Assembly (NCBI GenBank): GCA_036971615.1
Contig: JAYKKR010000006.1
Span: forward strand, 682,001 to 746,000
Source: Amyloporia xantha
Lineage: Eukaryota > Basidiomycota > Agaricomycetes > Polyporales > Adustoporiaceae
Direction of reading: 5' to 3'
Length of the DNA stretch: 64,000 nt
Both the position numbers and the translations under genes were made by a program. Shown piece by piece: positions 56,190 through 64,000 of the stretch. Within the stretch, counting starts at the first letter, position 1; each line of letters starts with the position of its first letter. The notes under the pieces were generated by a model, which was not told the origin of the DNA, ran no database searches, and worked only from the letters and a program-made list of their open reading frames with translations.

Positions 56190-58738
56190 GGTGGTCGGCG
56201 GGCTTGTGCTCGCTCGTGTGCTAAATGGTCCTCGGCGTCCGGTATTGCATGGCACGCTGGGATAATCGTCATCTCGCCGTGCGAAGACTCGACTTGACTA
56301 GAAGACTGATCTCCGGGTTCGCAGCATCCCCTCGTGAGGGTCATGTTACGGCCCGGACATTCCAAAGGTGTTGTTTGGTAAATGAACAGCAGCATCTGGG
56401 CAGCATCCTGGGATCGTCCCCACGTCGTCACGGTGCTCAACGTACGGAGGTGCCGCATGGGTCCGTGTTATCACAGGCTGCCTGCCTCCGACCTCGTAGA
56501 AATACAGGCTATACACCTGTGGGAATTGTCATTTGTATGCCACGGCTATTGGTCCGATACCTTATATGAAACGAGCTCCGAGCAGAGGGTTCAGTGGTAA
56601 CGAGGTTGCACAATCCGGGATCTCACTGGCAGCGACTTCGTTAGAACTTAGTGGGATCTCCGGAGGACTTGCTAATTAGTAGGCCGTTACATAAAGACGT
56701 CCCGCCCGATCAGATAAGATAATTTAAGTGTCTCAACAAATTCGATATCTCAAATTTGCCTCTAGGAATTTACTATATTGAGGCAGGTACAGTACAGTAC
56801 AGTACGTAAATTGAATGTTCGAGAATTTTGGTGCCACATGTTCCAAATAACCCTTTATTTGGATATCTTGACATGCGTAGGCTGCAGCCTTACGTAAGGA
56901 TAGGAGGTACAACCGGGCCGAACCTCGGGTCTTCAACCTTGTTTTCACGGCTTTTCGCTCCCCTCTCCTATTCGTTCCTGCTCTAATGGGAGGTGGCATT
57001 ATGAGGTGGCATGCCGTTGTAGCCGTACTTGCATGCCGCCTCCTGGCTCCTGCCGCTGTGGCGTCGAATATGCCCGAGCAGCCACACTTGACGGTACTTC
57101 CTGATAATTGGGGGTGGCGGGGTGGCACGCGGCCTTGTATACCAGTGTACCATCGGGGATTTTCAGTTGTCAGTGCTTTTGCATCTTGCGATTTTCACAT
57201 TTTTGATCTGATTATGGGACGGTAAAGCACCTTACGTCGAAGGTGGGCTGTGGTCTAGATGAAGGACATGTTTTGGCATGTTAGCACTGAACTTGCTGTT
57301 TTCAGATGGTCTGTCGAACTTGAGGGCGTGCGTGTAGTATTGAACATGTACAGCTCAATATGTATTTTGTAGGACAGCTGAAACATAGAAGTCTGAATTG
57401 TATCGTCAAGCATTATTGTACTGCAATCGCCGGGTCAGTCGCATTTACGGCGCTACATATTATGAGTGGTTATTTGGAACCGGCGGGCGGAGCTGCCAAT
57501 ATCTACAAGTTCTTTATTTGGAAAGTCTCCGTCCCATCCCACTTATCAGACCGCCATCCCACTATCCTGTAGTACTTGTATAATCCCATTACCACTAAAC
57601 GATCATATACTCCTTCGAGCATCCTTGAGTTCCTGCGCTTCACGAACAAATCAGACCAGCGGTGAGCCGAGCTAACAACGATCACCGGAACAAGTCATGC
57701 CAGTCTTGCTAGAGATATGAACGGAGTCCCCGGAGGGTATCGGAGCGCCGCAGAACATAGGATCAATGAAGCACGAGTACTGTATAGCAGAATGAGGTAT
57801 ACTGGGGTAGGCTGATGGAAACAAGTAGCATAAGGCGAGCATGCTGTCGAAGATGGCGACGAGAAGGTGGTCGCCGTCGAGACACAGTGACGGTGAAGGG
57901 AAATACCACCGCGAACTAGCTGGGTTGTCCGTGAGATTTTCGGCCACGGCGCTCAGTCATGCTAGCTTTCCGTCGGGAAGGCGTTCCACTTTTTTTAGTG
58001 CTCCCACTGTCCAAGCCAGCAACGGCCTTCCAATGATGCACAAGAAAATCATGGGCAGACCCTGGCATGACTATGGTCTGACTCATGCTTATACGCCCTG
58101 ACGGGTAAACCCATCCTCGTACAAGTCATATACATACTCTGGGGTATCATGTTCGCTACCCATCTCTTTCCTGTCCATTGCCTGAGCGACACTGCTCGCC
58201 TCCATATAGGACAGCCGTCTTGCCTGGTTTCAGGTGTCTTTGACTGACGGATCGCAACTCTCGAGATGAACGTCGTGAGAAAGCAAGGTGAGTGGTCTCG
58301 TCAAGGCATCTATCCAACGTTCGTGGTCGTCGAGAAGAGGGTGTTTGCTATGCCAGTTCGCTCCACCGTCGCTATGCAACGGGCTCTTAGCAGGGAGCAT
58401 TAGTGAGCTGTGCTACGGAAGATTGTTTCCCACTCGAGTTGGCTTACTGCCCTGCCCAGAAGAGTAACCATCAATCGCACGCTCAGAATGACATTGCTGA
58501 TCATTGTGATTGTATTCAGTCGAGGGGGAACCAATATATATGGAGCGCATTGCGGCCGCTTTGCTACCTACACACACACACACCCGATTACCCCGTATCC
58601 TTACTTGACGCGCGAGCGCACACATAAAAGTCATACCACGACGATTAGACTCTACGCTTTTCATTCCATAATTTTTCTAGCCTAGGCCATATTACCCATT
58701 TTCTGACATGACGATAGTTCTCAACCCTGTCTGGGTGA
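56190..58738. other. 2.5-kb region without a recognised gene
   Basis: No family recognised on either strand. A minus-strand stretch at 57700-58060 has several short hydrophobic frames (for example MIFLCIIGRPLLAWTVGAL and VYLILLYSTRASLIL) that could be the remains of a small multi-pass membrane protein gene but do not join. Short simple repeats occur: a TACAG-type run at about 56785-56806 and a CA run at 58568-58584. Confidence 0.35.
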
Positions 58739-60810
<2,072 letters not shown>

Positions 60811-61617
60811 AGCTACTGCTGGAATGATGGGTTTTGATTCGGGATAGGATATACTTCATTTGTTTACTTGTGACCTCGTGCTGTGCTGATGCAAATTTAT
60901 TGTTTATTCGGATGCTTTCTTCGTGAGAGCGAGCTGAAAGATTTGCCTTCGTGTGGAACGGTGCATAACATACACTGCGAACTTTTCGTCAGCGGGCTGT
61001 GCTGTGTGCTTCCAAAATCTGGAAGCTTGTTCAGCACAACTTCTTCTCATGTTCCGCCATCGTTCATCGGAAGTCTCCATTGCAGGTCATGCTACCATTC
61101 CATTTGCACTCCATTGCCCAACAGAGCGTCAGCGTCGCCACAGAACCACCGAACATGACTGGAAATACTAAGCTTTACCATACATTCGGCACACCCCATT
61201 AGTCGGCAGTTCCTTTCATACTACATAGTAAAGTTTCAGGTCGAAAACCCGCGTCAGGTGATAAAGTTCGGCGACAAAGTGTGAAACCTGGCTCTCTGAT
61301 TGGACACAGGTCACGAGTGCCGACTGGTAGGGGGTGCCGAATGTATGGTGAAGTATAAGTACTAGTAGTAGATGTAAGTGTTGTTGATATTTCTGCGACG
61401 CTTCTTCCCTGTTCGATCTTTCGTGATGTACGAAGGGATCACATTTGGATCACATATCATTGCATATCATTTCACAAATTTACCCAATGGAGTTCATCTG
61501 GCATTAAGAGATCGTGGTAATTGAAATACGTGGAGACGAATACGCGCTATACTTTTGAAGAATCGTAGGTACCCGTAGAAAATAAGAAAATACGCTAGCT
61601 GACAACGGTCATAACAG
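60811..61617. other. Intergenic region between convergent genes
   Basis: About 800 bp between the convergent 3' ends of the malic enzyme and TM-C. Short open frames only; nothing recognised. Confidence 0.45.
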
Positions 61618-62357
61618 TCATGCAACTTGTTCTTTCAATGGACCCGCGTCCCAAGGTATATCTGTCACACCTAGACAGAGCGCTGCCGGCTCCTCGACCA
61701 CACCATCGGGGTTTTTCTCCTTGACTTGACCTCGAGGGGCGGGCATAGCAATGGTGACTGCAACACGCAGCCGCCCGTCATCTTCTCTCGACGTTGACAC
61801 CTTTCTCCAAGAAAATGCTGAAAGGGTAGATGACGCGGACGACGCGGTGAGGATACTAGACCGCGGACTCCCGGAGCTGGACGAACAGCTCGACGCGACG
61901 GAGGCCTGTTCCAATAAATAGATATCGTTCGGAATATATTTCGCGGACAATGGCTGTAATATATAGGGTCAGCTGAGTTGACGAATACAGCATGGGTGCA
62001 ATTTGGACATACCATGATATGCTGCCATTTCGTATCCGACGGGTACACAGCTGTTTGCGGAGTCAGGTGGACCTCCAGCAGCTGGGGCTTCTCTGCAATG
62101 GGGAGAATGGAAGCGGTGCGAAGCCGTCGTCGTCGCTGGCGCTTGACGCACCAGAGGATAAAGACGGTCAAGGCGATAATGGCGACCACTGCCACCACGA
62201 TGGGGAGCACCGTTGAGGACACGGCGTGCGGGGTAGAGGTAAGCGGCCTGGTGCTGGGAATGTCGGACGACGCGCCGTCAGAGCCACCCTGCACTTGTTC
62301 TTTGGACGGCAGGTTGGCGGGCTGGTCGGGCCCTTCAGGAGCGCGAGCGGCGATCAT
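61618..62357 (-). CDS. Single-pass membrane protein, paralogue TM-C (5' end possibly longer)
   Basis: Third member of the family at 29704-30538 and 55367-56189. Exons 62357-62013 and 61953-61618 encode 226 residues from the first ATG: Ser/Thr/Pro-rich N-terminus, one transmembrane segment (TVLPIVVAVVAIIALTVFIL), KRQRRRR stop, IAEKPQLLEVHL, the join IM-PLSA, a Ser-rich part, RLRVAVTIAMPAP and LCLGVTDIPW. Upstream, an exon at about 62679-62430 with a good GTTAGT donor and acceptor at 62388 would prepend a coding-looking stretch (ITVSAPAPVTTSIILP, EETLRDYNILRNVYISLDAL) in the same frame, but I find no ATG for it. So the real protein may have a larger extracellular part. Confidence 0.7.
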
Positions 62358-62699
62358 GACAGATGGTGGGGCTGAGATGAAGGGAATCTGCAGGAAAGAT
62401 AATTAACCAGGTGGCTAGACAGGTCTGAGCGCGTGACTAACCTTTGTGGTGGATGGTGTCTGTGGTCCCGCAAGAGGGGCGGAGGACAAAGGACTCAACG
62501 CGTCGAGAGATATATATACGTTCCGTAAGATGTTGTAGTCACGAAGTGTTTCTTCATAGCCGACGCGTGGTGGTTCGGGGATGGCGAGAATGTCAGCGTG
62601 AGGTAGTATTATGGAGGTGGTGACGGGGGCGGGGGCTGAGACGGTAATGTTGGCTGCTAAAGTGGGGATGCGAGGGGATGTTTGTGGAAGAGGTGCCCA

Positions 62700-63953
62700 T
62701 GTTGGTTGTATTTAAACCGCAGCGCAGTACAGCCGGTGGGATTGCGCGCCTCTGTGACTTGAGGCAGAGGGTTGGAACGTGCGCGCCAAACAGGCGAACG
62801 GCTCCGGTGATCGACCGCAGTGTTGCGATCTCGAGTCAACACTTCTTCGAGTCACAGTTTGTTCAACTTGAATGTTCGAGGGTTGAAACTCGTCGATGCT
62901 AGCGCTTCAAGGCTGTATATACGGCATGTTGCGTTGGAAGACATCCAAGCGTGTGCATTTCTGCAATCCAGAATGTCCCTTGTTTTTCCGGTATCATGTT
63001 CTTCTTGATAGGTATCAAGAGAACCCAACTGTCAATGAAGAAGTGAGCGGAGTCAAAGCGCAATGGGCAAAGTCGTTACTGAGGTTTGTTGACCGGTGGC
63101 CCGCGGAAATTGGGAGTCATGTTCGCCGCGGTGATCGAATCAGACGCGCATCCGAATACATGCCTCGTCATGCTGCGCAACCCCTGTGTTACTGCGTTGC
63201 TATAGATCGAAACCACTACGCACGCTAGGCCTAGATCCCGTAGAACGCCTCTACAAGACTACATATGACTGCTCGGGCCTGCTGCGGCCTGCGGCCAGCC
63301 ATCTGGTAGGTCGATTTCCGCAATAATGTAGTCCGGAAGGCAGGTACAATAGGAGGCGCACGTTCGGGGGTACTGATCAGCCCCAGCTTACCAGCTGCCG
63401 ATGCGGAAACCCTAGTCATGGAATTGGACTTGGCTGCGCAGATAGTAGTAGTGGCTCTTGAGGCAATCCGATCTTCAAGTGCCGGGCAATCCTGAACAGG
63501 TGGTCTAACGATTTGGAATTGACCCTAGCCACTGGCGGTAGTGTCGCATTAGGTGTGGCATCTGACATACATCGACCGACAATATCTCTGGGTGGTAGCC
63601 GATCGGAGGGAAGAGTGCACCCAAAGCAAGCGCTTGGGCGTCAGAGGGAGTCACAACTGCACTGCTATGCACCGTGTAACAAGGAATCCTATCGTTGTGT
63701 GCCACACAGCCTTAGCAAACCAAGCTATGCGCTTCAAGTCTATCCATTCATCTGCTGTTCATCTGTTTTATGTTCATCGTGAAAGGGTCTGAACATCTTA
63801 CTTCGTATGCGAATCTGATCATCACTGAAATAGGAAAAGGACTAGCGCTGGGCTTGCCTGCTGAGTTCCGACCATCTCGAGATGGTTGACAGCGCGAGGT
63901 ATAAATACCAGTACGAACTCAGTAATACACAGCATAAGACAAACCGATAGCAA
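62700..63953. other. Intergenic region before the right-edge gene
   Basis: No gene recognised; frames of 60-110 residues on both strands show no family features. The last 60 bp hold the promoter of the gene that starts at 63954. Confidence 0.4.
63900..63907 (+). promoter_or_regulatory. TATA box of the right-edge gene
   Basis: TATAAATA 47 bp upstream of the ATG at 63954; a strong match at a short distance. Confidence 0.55.
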
Positions 63954-64000
63954 TGGAAGAAATACACGCCGACAAGCCTCCTGTACAGCAATGCTCACCA
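63954..64000 (+). CDS. 5' end of a gene cut by the window edge
   Basis: ATG GAA GAA begins the frame MEEIHADKPPVQQCSP, still open at the window end. The A-rich leader and TATA box support a real start. Too short to identify. Confidence 0.45.

Overview
The window is nuclear DNA of a filamentous basidiomycete (Agaricomycetes-like). Evidence: most protein-coding genes are cut by many short GT-AG introns of about 45-70 nt, exons are often tiny, intergenic gaps are short, and the families are typical of mushroom-forming fungi (Xi-class glutathione transferases in multiple copies, macrofage-activating-glycoprotein-like secreted protein, F-box-like proteins, S41-like secreted protease homologue, HET-domain protein). 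Exon models were built by hand from splice consensus, reading phase and family motifs; no search was run. Layout: 0.2-3.2 kb, an SDR sugar dehydrogenase with a 1.5-kb intron; 3.2-7.2 kb, no recognisable gene; 7.2-8.5 kb, a tRNA-dihydrouridine synthase; 10.4-11.3 kb, a p24 cargo receptor; 11.4-11.9 kb, a hAT-type MITE. 12.3-21.0 kb is an accessory block of three co-oriented minus-strand genes: flavin monooxygenase, O-methyltransferase and S41-like peptidase. 21.7-32.3 kb holds three paralogous glutathione transferases (the third frameshifted) with an F-box-like gene, a secreted glycoprotein and a single-pass membrane protein between them. 32.8-38.3 kb is a housekeeping run: Get5, complex I subunit NDUFS5, and a large SIM/RRM-like protein. 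39.4-47.5 kb is decayed metabolic DNA: an aldo-keto reductase, an Old-Yellow-Enzyme pseudogene, an F-box-like gene, a homopurine tandem tract and the C-terminal wreck of a reducing polyketide synthase. 48-49.4 kb is non-coding with palindromes. 49.5-51.2 kb is a HET-domain gene followed directly by the second MITE copy. 52.3-60.8 kb contains a sorting nexin (SH3-PX-BAR), a membrane protein paralogue and a mitochondrial-type malic enzyme; 61.6-62.7 kb has the third membrane-protein paralogue; a gene start runs off the right edge. How genes relate: FMO, OMT, AKR, PKS remnant, OYE remnant and GSTs are all redox/tailoring/detoxification functions and could be scattered parts of a former secondary-metabolite region, but that is inference. 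The most notable things are the pair of 498-bp elements with perfect 8-bp target duplications and matching inverted termini, a three-member unrecognised membrane-protein family with one conserved intron position and a conserved IAMP motif, a probable 6-nt microexon, and a shared upstream motif in front of the GST copies.
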